Positions 11,403 through 22,954 are shown, counted from the stretch's first letter. The stretch: 64,000 bases of DNA from Sisyra terminalis (GCA_958496175.1 OY292274.1:61452630-61516629); one strand, 5' to 3'. Translations and numbers: made by a program. The notes: generated by a model from the sequence alone, not told the origin.

Positions 11403-11530
11403 ATGTTAAATTTATTCGTTGCTGTCATTATGGATAATTTCGACTATCTGACGAGAGACTCATCTATATTGGGAGCCCATCATTTGGATGAGTTTGTCCG
11501 AATTTGGGCTGAATACGATCCTAATGCGAC
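11403..11530 (+). CDS. cac: Cav2 channel alpha-1, end of IVS6 and first half of EF-hand region
   Basis: A 128-nt exon encoding [20 protein letters not shown], the cytoplasmic end of IVS6 with the highly conserved [17 protein letters not shown] block of Cav1/Cav2 channels. It continues [20 protein letters not shown] into the C-terminal EF-hand domain. It ends AC|gtaagg two bases into a threonine codon. It joins in phase 0 to the pore exon before it. This region couples the gate to calmodulin-dependent modulation in the family. Confidence 0.96.
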
Positions 11531-11593
11531 GTAAGGATTTATATTTTATATATGAAATCATATTTTTATTGATTTTTTTTTTTTGGATTGTAG

Positions 11594-11796
11594 GGGTAAA
11601 ATTCATTATACGGAAATGTATGACATGTTGAAAAACATGGATCCTCCTCTCGGCTTTGGCAACAAGTGTCCTAATAGATTAGCATATAAAAAATTAATAC
11701 GTATGAATATGCCAATAGACTCGGATGGAAAAGTGAATTTTACCACGACTTTGTTTGCTCTGATTCGAGAAAACCTCAGTATTAAAATGCGGCCAG
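11594..11796 (+). CDS. cac: Cav2 channel alpha-1, EF-hand and pre-IQ region
   Basis: A 203-nt exon separated from the previous one by only 63 bp of intron. It encodes GKIHYTEMYDMLKNMDPPLG, then FGNKCPNRLAYKKLIRMNMP and a second conserved stretch ending ENLSIKMRP. This is the distal EF-hand-like and pre-IQ part of the proximal C-terminus, highly conserved in Cav2. Donor is CCAG|gtaagc, leaving one base of an alanine codon. Beyond the donor the frame stays open for 17 codons to a stop at 11849, which is incidental. Confidence 0.96.
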
Positions 11797-11848
11797 GTAA
11801 GCAAAACAATGTAAAATTTAATACTTTGGCTGATAAATTGTCTATATA

Positions 11849-12841
11849 AGGTAGAGTCACCAAATAACGTCCCCTTTTTGAAAAATAAAAATTTTGAAAA
11901 AAATGTTGCGATTAAAGTAATCAATATAACGTCAAAGTTTAGTTATAACATTTCTTTATTATTTTAAATTAAAAAAAATCTGTTAAATTCTTTATTATTT
12001 ATACAAAAATATTCTTTACAAAAAAGTAGACATTCTGAAAATAGTTTTTTGGGCACTTAATTACGTCCCGGGGACGACATTGAGATCACAATAATCAGGA
12101 CTTACATAAACATAAACTATATTTTTAACAATATATAATTATTAGTATAATCATAATAATAACAATATCTAATCAGACTTATTAATCATTGATGTACCTA
12201 TAGTTTAAACTTTAAGTAATTTTAATTCTCTAAGCAAATTGAACAGATAAAGTTAGGCCCTGGATTTTCAATACAATCCTCATGCATCCATTGGAAAAAT
12301 TTTGTGCATCCTATCCACTTTTCTCCCATTTTATCATGATGCTGATCCCTGTTTCGTCCACACTAAATATTTTATTGAAAAAATGATTGTTGAAAAAATA
12401 CAACTGCCGAATAACGAAGTAATCTCAATATCGTCCCGGGGGCAATATTAGGCTTATGTAAGGGGACGATATTAGGAATTTGCCAGTTGTGTTGACAATT
12501 TGTATTCAACCAAAAACGCATATCATAACCTAAATGAAAATATAATCGATTTAATTTTAAGCGATAATATCAAATTTTGGCAAATTTCGTTTAAATAATT
12601 CAAGAACACCACCATTTAAACCTTATTGATAGTATTTCAATCAAAAACTTACCTTGACAAGTTTTCTATTTTTTTAAATATCTTGACACAGACCCAACAT
12701 TTCACCGCTAAAAATTTGAAATGATTGTCTGACTTAACTGACTTTAAATTCAAATTATAAAAACTAGGTGGCATTATTTAGAAAAAAAGATACCCAAGGG
12801 GGCGAAATCAAGCTTGGGGACGAAATTTGGTGACTATACCT
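11849..12841. mobile_element. 993-bp MITE with AGGTAGAGTCACC termini
   Basis: Inverted ends AGGTAGAGTCACCAAATAAC (left) and AGGTATAGTCACCAAATTTC (right, reverse complement), each followed by CGTCCCC. TATA flanks both sides (11845-11848 and 12842-12845). Internal copies of the ACGTCCC-GGGG type motif occur at about 12063-12073 and 12434-12444. It begins 52 bp after the splice donor of the preceding channel exon. No transposase frame; superfamily unknown. Confidence 0.7.
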
Positions 12842-13036
12842 TATAATTTAAATAGGTAGTAAAATATCTATGTTAGTTTTCGCCAATAGTATGAAATCGT
12901 CAACGTATTTGTCGGATATTTTAACTTATTTTGATATAACCGTTACAATTCTTTCGATATAATTCAACTTTAGCTTTTAAGGATATTTTCCAGAATATAA
13001 TATTTGTGACCTAATCTAACAAAAATTATCTTTTAG

Positions 13037-13248
13037 CCGACGAAATGGATAAAGCAGACGATGAACTGCGCGATACTGTGAAAGCAATTTGGCCACTGCA
13101 AGCGAAAAATATGATTTTTCTGCTAATTCCACGCAGCGACGAACTGAACAATGGCAAACTTACAGTTGGTAAAATTTACGCAGGACTTTTAATCCTTGAA
13201 AGTTGGCGTTCGACCCGTTTCGGCCAAATTGAACCGACTGGAGTGCCG
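13037..13248 (+). CDS. cac: Cav2 channel alpha-1, IQ (calmodulin-binding) exon
   Basis: A 212-nt exon with acceptor atcttttag, opening with the last two bases of an alanine codon. It encodes DEMDKADDELRDTVKAIWPL, then the IQ domain KLTVGKIYAGLLILESWRST followed by RFGQIEPTGVP. The IQ helix binds calmodulin for calcium-dependent inactivation or facilitation in Cav1/Cav2. Here the usual isoleucine-glutamine pair is degenerate, as in other invertebrate Cav2. Donor CCG|gtatgt ends in phase 0. An open frame runs on into the intron to 13329 but is cut by the donor. Confidence 0.95.
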
Positions 13249-14824
13249 GTATGTGCTTTATTCATTTACACCTCTATCAATTTCAATGAGATTTTTTTCA
13301 AAATTTTAACTAAAAAAAAAGAAATTTGATAATAACTTTTTTACATTTTTTTTTTAGTTAAGCAATCAAATTTTTGTAAATATATTAATAACATAACAAT
13401 AAGTCTAAAAATTGGATCAGATAGTTCAATATTTAGAGTTTACAATTATTAAGTACGAATAGCTATCTCTTGTATAAAGAAAATTTCATTATAAATATCA
13501 ATTTTTATGTTTGAGTGTTTTAGTGTTAGTAGCGATAGTGGTTATTGAGTGTCCCCCGTACCCTTATTTAAATGTTAGGCTTCCCTATCCAAAATTGATC
13601 AATGAAATTCGTTTCATTGAATATATTTGAAACAAATTGCTATAAAACTAATAATTGTTTGGCTGTGATGAGAAAGTGTGTACTTTTATATATTATCCTT
13701 TCGATAAACATTGAATACCACTTTACATTGATAACTATTCAGCGACTAAATTGTCTATAAAAAGAATCGTTATCATTGTAAAAATGTTACAAATAGCTTG
13801 AGTGTCGTAAAATTACATAAAAATTTGAATTCATCTATTACGGAATTCTAAATTTTTGGTGAAATTAAATGTACCCTTTAATTCCTCTATATGTGTTGTC
13901 GCAAATGATCCATAAAATGTTTTATTAAACTCATTTTTTTTTCGTTTTATGTTAGAATCGAGAGGCTGCTTTGTAAAATGTTGGATTTTGGATATAATCG
14001 AACAATTTTGGTTTAAAGCTTTTCGAAGGGTTAAACTAAATACTCATACCAAGTATATAACAGGTTTAGATTGATTTATTTTTTGGGTTTGCATTTTTTT
14101 CTTTTCGTATATATCTTGACTAACATTTTCCGATTTTACGCAACTAACCATAGTTTTAATACAATTATATATCATTTATATAAATACATTTAAATTTGGT
14201 TAATGATACAAAATATTTGCTATAAAATTTGGTCTTAATGTAAGTTTGGTGACAATGAAACACTTAAGGCTGGTACTTTCACATCTATATAAAATGGCAT
14301 TTATCTTCTAGATAAAATTTTATCCGGAGGATAGAACAAGCTTATTTTCACTTCAGGATTTTGATACTATCTGGCTGATACATTTTATCCATAAGTATAT
14401 GGTTAATCTATTCATGAATAAAAATACCAGCCCTTAATATAAAGATAGTAAATAATCATAAATGTATCAGTGTAACCAAATAAATTGTATTTTAATTTAA
14501 CGAAAATGCAACTTTTAGACAAAAGTTTCACGTTTTTCAATAATATAGAAAAAAAGTGGAAATTAACAAAAGTTTACATTTGTTTTCCACTAATAAGCAG
14601 AACAAATTAACAAATACCATAACTAATTTTATTTTGACTAATTTGAATCATAATAATTTTAAATCAAGGATTTTAAGAAGTTTACCAATTGCAAAGTATC
14701 ATTTACTCAAAAGTTGCATTCAAATACCTAACTTTTAAAAATATTTTATCTTGTAAAAGTTGCATTCAACAATATTAATAAATATTTATTTTTTGTTTTA
14801 GTTTAATTGTTTTTATTTTTTGAG
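13249..14824 (+). other. First part of 4.8-kb intron, nothing recognised
   Basis: AT-rich intron sequence. Because the downstream exon joins in phase 0, an additional small exon in this intron cannot be excluded, but I see none with clear splice sites and Cav-like sequence. Confidence 0.4.
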
Positions 14825-14905
14825 TTCGCAGCCTAAATGGACTAAGCAATCAAATTGACTTCTAAGCGGGTCCTGGGTTCGAATCCTGAACCAAGCATTT
14901 TCTTT
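14825..14905 (+). repeat. tRNA-like SINE head
   Basis: Contains an A-box-like AGCCTAAATGG (14830-14840) and a perfect B box GGTTCGAATCC (14876-14886) at tRNA-like spacing. The outer arms do not form a complete cloverleaf, so it is better read as the tRNA-derived head of a SINE than as a tRNA gene. Confidence 0.5.
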
Positions 14906-14959
14906 TTCGCTTTGTGAAGTCGAGAAAAAGAACAAAATATCATAAAAATTACGTTAAAC

Positions 14960-15151
14960 CATTGTTTCCTAACCTGTGGTCCGCGGATCCCTGGGGGTCT
15001 GCGGTCTCATTTGAAAAAGTTTGTTTTTTAATTTAATGAATACTAAAATATAATATATTCCGAAAAATACACCTTTTTTTCACTCAGGGGTCCTTGGCAT
15101 TATGCTTGATTTTCTTGGGGGTCCGCGGCTGAAACAGGTTAGGAACCGCTG
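14960..15151. mobile_element. hAT-type MITE, 192 bp
   Basis: Ends CATTGTTTCCTAACCTG and, inverted, CAGCGGTTCCTAACCTG, followed inside by GGTCCGCGG and CCGCGGACCCC. Flanking 8-mers CGTTAAAC (14952-14959) and TGTTAAGC (15152-15159) match at 6 of 8, an aged target duplication. The sequence is typical of small hAT MITEs with a CAGTGGTTCCCAACC-like end. Confidence 0.75.
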
Positions 15152-16199
15152 TGTTAAGCCAATACGAAGATAAATCATTTTGTGGATCAATTAATGTACT
15201 TGTACTGTAAAACTATTTGTTATTCAATCGCCTCACTCGACGTCTCTAGCACTTATTTTACTAAGCAATTTTTTTAAAAACCAAATAAAGCTCCCCTGTT
15301 TTAAAAACATTGAGCTTTTACGACAATGTCAGTATTTACTGAAAACTTTTAAATTTTTTCGTCAAACTATCAATATACTAGCTTTTCTACACTGTTTAGA
15401 TTAATCTTATTTTTCACTCTTACTTTTCCTCCCCCTCTTCTGTCTATTTAGAATTTCATAGAGCTCACAAAGATTTCCATTAAAACTAGCATAGGCGCTA
15501 GTATTCCCTTATAACGCAGTTGTGTCATTCTGTTCACAGGGTTTCGGAAGTAGCCCTACAGCCAATCATGCGGTAGTATTAACTTTAAATATCCTTTGAA
15601 CCATTTTTCCTATTTCTAAGATTGACACATTTCTTATATATATATATTTATTTTTTTTGAACTTTAGAGTATAATTTTGTTGTTCTTCACGAGTTCTTAT
15701 CAATACACTTTTCTCTCCTGTATTCTATAACTAAAATAGATAATCGAAATCATATAGTATGACACAGTAGCGATTTATTTTGTGTTTTGATCCACTAACA
15801 CGTCTTATCGACACAATTATTAAGTTATAGAATACAAAGCAGTTCCTAGTTCGTTCACAAAAGTGCTTTCGTTTTCTGCTGTTTTTTTCTTTTCAAAATG
15901 TATTTAGACTACATCGATTTTATTATCTATAGTTACCTTAACAACTAGTTGAAATTAAGAGGATAAGAATATTATTATATTTCTGAATAGAAAAGATATG
16001 AGGATATAAGAATGATGATTTGGTTATAAAGGGATTTTTTAGAATTTAAAAAGTGTGGTTTTAATAAAATTTAAACTGACGATTTAAATGAAACTCAAGT
16101 ATGTTGTAGAGGGAGAAAGGGTAGATCTTTCTTTGTCTATTTGGATTTTAAGTTGGACAAAAATTTCTGCCAAATAAATCAAATAACTTTTTTTTCCTT
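15152..16199 (+). other. Intron segment, nothing recognised
   Basis: Mixed unique-looking intronic DNA with a short (TA)n tract near 15635-15650. No exon with Cav similarity found. Confidence 0.4.
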
Positions 16200-16790
16200 T
16201 GATCTGAAGGCCTCTCATGAGAGTTCCTCTGCGCTGCGTCCTAGAAGGACTATTGCGCCCCAGTGTAATTTCAGTTCCAGTTGGTCTGGTCTGCTTCTGA
16301 TATGAATCTCAGTAGACAGTCAACTGGATCTCTGTGTATGTTTCCCAGCTCATGTCCGGGTGGACCAAACGAGTTGAGACGACTTGAGTCATGGCTGGGC
16401 AGTCAAATAGTATGTGGGAGGCAATTTCCTCTTCCACTCCACATTTCCTGCAAGCTGCTGACTCTGTGTTCTTCCCTATAGTTTGGAGATGTTTCTTCAA
16501 ATTGCAGTGTCCTATTAATAGGCCTACCAGCGTTTTGATGTCCTTCCTTCTTAGATTTAGAAGTCTTTTGTTATGTTCTTTCAAAGGTTTCTTTATCATG
16601 ACTTTTGAGAACTTGCCTCCTGCATAGTTATTCCAGGATTTTATTTGTTCATTCTGCGTCCATTCGGCTATTCTACTCAGTGTTATGCATTTTGGTAGGC
16701 CTATGGTAGGGCTCTGAACCCAAGAATGACATTCTTGAATCCGCCTTTGCGAGTTCGTCTGCCTTAATCAAATAACTTAGTTTTGATGGG
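16200..16790 (-). pseudogene. LINE ORF2 3' fragment (RNase H end and zinc-knuckle)
   Basis: On the minus strand a frame beginning near 16770 reads ADELAKADSRM, the ADELA motif of the LINE-encoded RNase H domain. After one frameshift near 16705 it continues to a stop at 16309. The last part has the C-terminal CRKCG...ASHILFDCPAM arrangement (C-x2-C, H, C) found after RNase H in I- and jockey-type LINE proteins. Upstream reverse transcriptase is missing, so this is a 5'-truncated, broken copy lying antisense in the channel intron. A related plus-strand piece lies at 55985-56190. Confidence 0.75.
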
Positions 16791-18017
16791 TCCTAATCCA
16801 TGATTTCTCGTTCCAAGTTTTCGAATCCAAGTTTTTAGTGCTATCAATTATACGCTCCCGGGAAGTAATCTCTATAAATTAAGCTGAAATTTGTTTACTG
16901 ATATATTTTTTTATTCTTTGAGTGTTTTTATTTGTCCACTTGATTCAACAATAGTACATAATTTTCTTGTTATTGTTCTTCCTTATTCCAATTAATTCTT
17001 TGTATAATTCCATTAAAACCATTAGAGAACTATAACGACTATAAATGAAACATTCTTAAAATCCGTATTGATTTCAAAATTTTTCGGACTTGCGAATTAA
17101 TTAAGTCTAAAATCCAAACTTTGCTATTTTCTTAAGCCAGGAATTTTGTCAAATGATTTAAGTCAATTGGATACAATTTAATTTTCTTTGAAAATAGAGC
17201 AATAGATCAGTTGTTTGGGGAACAGAATATCTGATATAGTAGACCTACTTAATAAATTTAAAAAAAAATCCTCTGACGAATCGTTACACTTATATCCTTT
17301 GGTATTCTAGATTAATCTTTTAGTTAGGTCTTTACATATGAACAGTAGAGATATTTTCCATTTAGAACCATTCTTTGCATATCAATAGACAATCATTTTG
17401 AAGTTGTTCTTTATTGCAATTTCCAATTCATAAGATATCTCATCCATATTCAAAAGCTTTAATTAGATATTCTTTTTTAAAGGTCGATTTTTTTTTCTGT
17501 TGAAAACATTTTGAAAGTTCACTTAAGCAATTTAGTGAAAGCTTGAACGTATTAGAAAATAATCACTTGTATATTTTTGCCATTTATTTGCTAAATTTAG
17601 TTGATTTGTTTGGTTGAGTAGCAAAAAAGAAGTTATATTAGAGTATATTATAGTTTCAAAAGCATGATGGTAGTGGGTAAAAGTTATGTCTTATACAGAG
17701 AATAAAGTAATTGAAAAAAATCGCTTTTATTGCATGTTTTATGCTTATTTAGAAAACGTAGTGTTTTGTTAGAAAAATTTGGGAAAAAACATAACAATTT
17801 CCTGAAAAAAAGAATACAAACATAATGAATATTAACTAAACTTTGAATATCAAGTGTTAGTAAGTGTAAATTGTAATAGAATTAGTGTTACTATATTTAT
17901 ACTTAAGTAAAATATTCGTGAAATAGTCGTTAAGTATCTATATACATTGAGACACAAACATTGGCCAAAATTATATTACGGGTGGTATAGATTTTACACA
18001 TATTAACTGGCACACAG
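16791..18017 (+). other. Intron segment, nothing recognised
   Basis: AT-rich intron leading to the acceptor ggcacacag at 18017. No element with clear ends identified. Confidence 0.4.
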
Positions 18018-18241
18018 AAAGCGTCGTTTTTTAACTGCTTGCTGGACATGGCGGGACAATGGGGCACTGGGGGAAGTAGAGCTGGATCGTTAAGTATGGA
18101 AGGTGCCCCACTAATGGCAGGCCAAGGGCCCGCGCCTGAGGGCGAACCACCTTCTTCGATCGCCGCCACTGCAACCACCACTCATGAAGAAAGCTCTCTT
18201 TTAACCCTCGCACGACGAAACACCAGAAATAGATCATTGAG
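18018..18241 (+). CDS. cac: Cav2 channel alpha-1, C-terminal tail exon
   Basis: A 224-nt exon in phase 0 with the IQ exon. It encodes KASFFNCLLDMAGQWGTGGS followed by a low-complexity stretch rich in glycine, alanine and proline, and ends NTRNRSLR with donor TTGAG|gtaaca. It is the most GC-rich segment in the region, as expected for coding sequence among AT-rich introns. The SFFNCLLDMAG block looks like conserved insect tail sequence, but I place the exon mainly on splice sites, phase and composition. Antisense open frames here are shadows. It lies in the cytoplasmic tail; function of this segment is not evident. Confidence 0.8.
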
Positions 18242-18300
18242 GTAACAATTCCTACAAAAATTTAAAAAAAAATCCTAAAAAAAACTTTTCTTTGTTCCAG

Positions 18301-18355
18301 GAATAAAAAGGTGAAGAAAACTTCTGATTGGTATAAATGGATGTTCCCTTATAAC
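18301..18355 (+). CDS. cac: Cav2 channel alpha-1, small tail exon (possible alternative end)
   Basis: A 55-nt exon after a 59-bp intron with acceptor tttgttccag. It encodes NKKVKKTSDWYKWMFPYN, basic and aromatic. With donor AAC|gtaact it ends in phase 0 and joins cleanly to the exon at 21825. If the donor is not used the frame ends at TGA 18386-18388 after VTFFRIEPLI, giving a short-tailed channel without the SH3 and PDZ ligands. The donor is moderate, so both outcomes are plausible. Confidence 0.6.
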
Positions 18356-19086
18356 GTAACTTTTTTTAGGATAGAACCTTTAATTTGAAAAATACAATTG
18401 TTCTAGACTAGGACCTCGTATTTGTGAGATTTATTGAGAATTTATATGTTGTAGACAGATTTAATATTCGAATTTAATATAGAATGTGTTTTAAATAATC
18501 TTTCTTTTGCAGAGAAACAAAAAGAATTAATTGTAAATTAGGAATTAGAAGGAAATTTAGAAATTTGAAATTAATTTACAATAAATATTTAGTGTTGAGA
18601 GGTAATATTTTAAACAGTAGTTACAGTTAATATCTGCTACAATTGTCATAGATCATTCTTCTGGTGGTATAAAGAATGTAACTTTAACATAAATTTGATT
18701 TTTTTGAGGCAAAAAACGTATGGTGATAGTATCCGGTTCGAATTATTGAATTTTACCCGACTAAGACTTAAATTTTGGCAATATTTTCTTCAAATTTTTC
18801 TTTTCACTGAAGACTTGAATTCAACATAAGGCTGAACAACTTTGGTCAAAAGAAATTGGTATTGTCTATACATTATAATGTAGGCAAACCGATTTGCATG
18901 AAAATGTTCCCTCTAGAAATACCCAGTGGTGGATATACGCCTAAGCCCGTGAGATCCGAGTCTAGAGCGGTATTACTTAAGGGGTGGCAAAATTTTCCGA
19001 ATGCCAAAACACTAAAGGCAAAAAACAGTACGGACAATTCAAATTCATAAAATGACCTATGCTAGTTTTGCTATGAATGTATTGTA

Positions 19087-19677
19087 CAGTCTTTGGCCAT
19101 ATTATTAGACGCACTTGAGATTTTATACAAAATGTACTTATTCTACTAAATTAAATTAAATTTTGTTTACTTTTTACATTATAAAAAGTTGAATTGATTT
19201 TTAAGATATATTTTCTGGGAAAAGGTAAAACTTTAGGATAGTAGCCTTGATTTGAAACCTATTGAAAATATGTGGAAATTGCTGAAGAAAAAAGTAGCTA
19301 AAGAGATGGTCACAACAGAAAAATAGCCCTTAGAAAAAATATTCACGTATGGAATCATCAGCCACAAATACAGCAAACGGTATTATCCTACATAAACAGT
19401 ATACTATGCAGAATGGGAACTTAATTATCAGTACTCGGGCTTTCAATTAAATATTAAACAATTCAGCTCGCCATAATTAAGAAGATATTTAGTTAATTTG
19501 GTGGTAAAAATTTATTTTTGGGTAAATACGATTTTTGGTCATGCTAGATGGTAATAAGCGTAATAAATAAAATTTGTACAGGAAAGTTAAACCCAATCAA
19601 AAATATGGGCCCAAAATAAAATAGCTTTTACTTCAGGTTTTATGCAAAGCCTATAGTGCGTCTATTAATATGGACTG
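19087..19677 (+). mobile_element. Tc1-like transposon relic, 591 bp
   Basis: Flanked by TA (19085-19086 and 19678-19679). Inverted ends share CAGTC, then an ATTA(T/A)TAGACGCACT block (about 19101-19116 left, 19650-19666 right). The interior encodes the C-terminal part of a Tc1-type transposase: LDLKPIENMWKLLKKKVAK is the relic of the DLNPIENLW motif that contains the last catalytic residue region. A frameshift and stop follow before WNHQPQIQQTVLSYINSI in another frame. It is deleted and dead. Confidence 0.85.
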
Positions 19678-21824
19678 TATGGAACATCTTCAATAAACTT
19701 TATTTAACTAACTTTTCCACTTATCATATCCCAATTTTAAATTATTAAATCACTGGCAATAAGAGAACTGTCATTTCGGGGACATTCAAACAAATTGGAG
19801 ATCCTTAATGGTGTTTTTTTTAAGAATCGTAGGACTTTTTACTAAATTTGATCTGTTTTTGTCAAAACATTTAAAGCTCTTTACGAACCTTAGTACTGAG
19901 AATAGGTCAAACTTAAAATTTTTAATTTATTGTACAAAGTAAACTTAAAATTTATTAAAACAAGATGTAAGTATTTTAAAATTTGATGATTTATCTGGAC
20001 AATCACCTTTTTATGGGGTAAAAAGAACGGCTTATCGAATAAGGCCCAGGGCGGCATCGAACCCAAATTCGCCACTGGAAATACTTAGTTCATAATGTTA
20101 TTGCTAGATATTTACTAAATGCTTTGAAATACAGAACCAAAACCGTTAGAAGAAAATTATTTTCAATATGTCGATAAAAATGTTTTGACCCTAAGTGACT
20201 TATTAATATTGATAGTCAACACTAAAATTAATTGAAATTAACAAGCTGAAAGAACTTTATTATTTCTTAAAAAGTTTGTTTCCCTCCTCAAGTTAAAGAT
20301 TTTTTCTATAGTTTAATCAAATAATGTATAGTTTTATCAAATGGCAAAGGATGGCAAAAATATTCTCTGCATTAAACGATGGTAAACACGAATGCCGGTC
20401 TTAATTTTTTATATATATTCTTATGCCTTTTTGGCAATACGGTTATTGATCATTGTTAAGGTCCCAAATTTGGTAATTTCTCTATAAAAATCCATAAAAT
20501 GGGCTTAATATACGCGTTGACTACCTATATCTTTGTTCATATATCAACCTTAAATTTGTATTCAAATTGCAAATACTTCTCAAAGCTCTTTTTGGAAGCT
20601 ATTATAAAACAATTCCTCATCAATGTCCAATGTCTTAAGGGTCTAAAATCGATCTTCCTTTATGAGTATTTAATATCAATTTTTTGCCTCAAAAATACAT
20701 TTTTATGATAATGATATATATACTGAATACCACCAAAACTTTATCTAGAGTCTAGACAACAGAAATTCAGCAATCTAATACTTTAATTGATTTCTTTTAC
20801 ATTTTAAACAACTCTACACTTGCATTTTCTTCGCAAACTAGTCTAGATTTCTAGATTAGGTAAACTATAATTTTCATTTTACTTAAAGCAAAAAAACTTC
20901 TAAACTTTTACATAAAAAAAAAATAGTATAAACTGGGTAATGGGAGATTAACTTATTGCATGAATGAGGAATTTTTGACTTGCATGTTATTTATAATTAT
21001 TCTTATTATTATTATTATTCAAAATGCACGCAATTTCACTTGTTTTATCTCAACTGTTTATATGAAGCATATAGTGGTTGTGGGTTTTTTTTCTTTGAAA
21101 AAAAATTCATTAAAGCGATTACTGATGCTTTGATAATATTTCTTGATAGTTTAGAGAGAGACATAAGATTATTATATTCAAGCAAATTCACGATAAATGT
21201 GTGTTTATTTCACTCACGATAATTTGTGGCTTTAATCACACAATTCTTTCTTGGTACTATAATATTTACTTTTCAAAATCGATTTTTTAATGAAGACTGC
21301 AAACAATCGGTACGATTGTTCACTGAAGGGTCTTCCAATAAAAATTGAACATTTTGAATTTTGCTTCAAAAGAAAATTTCTAGCACCTGCAGACGTCCAT
21401 TGTTTCATGGCGTTATCACAAAAGCTTTTCCAACTAAAAAATAAACCAAACTAGATACCAATAAATTTTAAGAAACCAATTTTTGTACAGACAATGTACA
21501 GTTTTTGTTTAACTAATTTTTGGTAATATCCTTCCTGAAATATTATCGACCAAATGGTAAATTTTTTTAGAGAAAATTTTCGAGAAAATCGCTGTTTTTT
21601 TATATATTTTTAAGAAGAGTATACCCCGGATATTTAGTCCGTACAATTAGGAACCAGTCCTTTCATAAAACGGAAGTTGTATAAAATCTTCTCTCTAAAT
21701 AGTTAATTTTCAAGTCTCCAAGTTAGCGATTGATTTGGTCGTCTGCAGGGGGCTTAATACGAAATCTATTTTATAACTTTCTCTCATTATTATGAAATAT
21801 TTGATGGCAACATAAAATCTCTAG
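19678..21824 (+). other. Intron segment with one hAT-like end
   Basis: Mostly unassigned AT-rich intron. At about 20044-20077 the minus strand begins CCAGTGGCGAATTTGGGTTC and GCCGCCCTGGGCC, resembling the end of a hAT-type element also seen at 39780-39814; the other end was not found. A (TTA)n tract lies near 21003-21018. Confidence 0.4.
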
Positions 21825-21946
21825 GCAATGGATTTGCAAGATGTTATGGCATCGTCTAGACACCCTTCCATGGATAGCCTGGTTGACCAACAACATTTAC
21901 ATCCAACTGGATTTGGAACTGCACATCGCAGATCGCCAAGTTTAAG
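21825..21946 (+). CDS. cac: Cav2 channel alpha-1, C-terminal tail exon
   Basis: A 122-nt exon with acceptor aaatctctag and donor TTTAAG|gtaaag. It encodes AMDLQDVMASSRHPSMDSLV then DQQHLHPTGFGTAHRRSPSL, ending two bases into an arginine codon. Serine-rich and basic near its end, it begins the RS-like tail that continues into the next exons. Phase matches both neighbours. Its role in the cytoplasmic tail is probably scaffold or modulator binding, which I infer only from position. Confidence 0.9.
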
Positions 21947-22005
21947 GTAAAGAATACTTTTTTTAAAAAAAAATACCATTGGGGATTAATATTGGTTTTT
22001 TCCAG

Positions 22006-22160
22006 ACGAGGCCATTCTCCATCTTTACAAAGAAGTCCGTCCCCTAGACGTCGCCATCATTTACATCATGACATCGGTTTTTCGGATACCGTTTCAAATG
22101 TAGTCGAAATTGTGAAACATGAGCATCAGCGACAATATTCACATAGACACAGATTTAGAG
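22006..22160 (+). CDS. cac: Cav2 channel alpha-1, C-terminal tail exon (RGHSPSLQRSPSPRRR)
   Basis: A 155-nt exon 59 bp after the previous one. It encodes RGHSPSLQRSPSPRRRHHLH followed by HDIGFSDTVSNVVEIVKHEH and a histidine/arginine-rich end RQYSHRHRFR. The DIGFSDTVSNVVEIVK stretch I recognise as conserved in insect cacophony proteins. Acceptor ttttttccag and donor AGAG|gtgtgt. One base of a glycine codon is carried over to the next exon. Confidence 0.92.
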
Positions 22161-22472
22161 GTGTGTGTCAATTATCAACATTTATACATTGGCTTTATCT
22201 AATCAGTTCAACAAAAAGCTACCAATACACAATGGAAAAGCTTCTTATCGTTTCCCGTTAAAATTAAAAATCAATAATTGGATTAGTCTCTATATTAATC
22301 TGAAAGGAACTTTTAAATTGAGTATATCTCTTTGGAGTTTGGACGTTTAATTATAGGGTTTCTTTTAATAATTTTTTTGTTGAACTATTTTTACTACTTT
22401 TGCTGAGAAACGTTATTCATGTGTGAGTACGGGGACAAAACTAATGTATTTGTAAAGGATCTTTTGACCCAG

Positions 22473-22637
22473 GTTCTTGGTCAGCGTCGACAAGTCCTGC
22501 CCGATCACCATCGCCAACGGGCAGACACGCACATGCTCCTCTACGATCTCGAAAACAGCCAGGATATGGGACCACTAGTCTTTGTCAAAGATCACGATCA
22601 CCAAGTCCTACGTTACCCACAACACACACTGCAATAG
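22473..22637 (+). CDS. cac: Cav2 channel alpha-1, C-terminal tail exon (RS/proline-rich)
   Basis: A 165-nt exon with acceptor ttttgacccag and donor AATAG|gtactt. The coding frame, set by the upstream phase, reads SWSASTSPARSPSPTGRHAH then YGTTSLCQRSRSPSPTLPTT. It is rich in SP and RSPSP motifs, possible proline-directed kinase sites. A 72-codon frame across the same bases in another phase is a shadow. Confidence 0.92.
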   Translation, partial: VLGQRRQVLPDHHRQRADTHMLLYDLENSQDMGPLVFVKDHDHQVLRYPQHTLQ

Positions 22638-22694
22638 GTACTTAAAGTATTGCTGAAATTAATTACAGTTTTACTGATCAATTTTTGTTTTTAG

Positions 22695-22954
22695 GGGCTT
22701 TGTGTTCAGCCGTGGCAGGAATGAACTCATCAGCTCCTCACACCGGAGGACCACTGGGTTGTGGAATGTTCGGTGCAATTCCGGTACCGCACACAGATCC
22801 GGCACCTCGTGGTACAGTGCAACACAGCCATCCGGTTTTAGTAGGACGACGTGGTCAGGGTCGAAGACTGCCTCCAACGCCTTGCAAACCCTCCACATTA
22901 CAACTACGTCCACAGCCGATTAACTTTCCTAAATTAAATGCGTCGCCAACTCAT
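22695..22954 (+). CDS. cac: Cav2 channel alpha-1, tail exon with RIM-BP-type SH3 ligand
   Basis: A 260-nt exon with acceptor gttttttag and donor ACTCAT|gtaggt. It encodes GALCSAVAGMNSSAPHTGGP early on and, near the end, GQGRRLPPTPCKPSTLQLRP. RRLPPTP fits the R-x-L-P-x-T-P ligand by which Cav2 tails bind the SH3 domains of RIM-binding protein at active zones (known for the family; binding here is inferred). It ends in phase 0 with SPTH. A dispersed repeat begins about 16 bp beyond its splice donor. Confidence 0.94.

Noticed and set aside
14825..14905. tRNA gene
   Set aside because: A and B boxes are present, but the acceptor and anticodon arms do not pair properly; kept as a SINE-like segment.
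18856..19050. 64-codon frame in the intron between tail exons
   Set aside because: No splice sites in a compatible phase and no similarity to the channel tail; probably chance.
22671..22913. 80-codon minus-strand frame and 73-codon plus-strand frame
   Set aside because: Both are shadows of the tail exon 22695-22954, whose frame is fixed by splice phase and the RRLPPTP motif.
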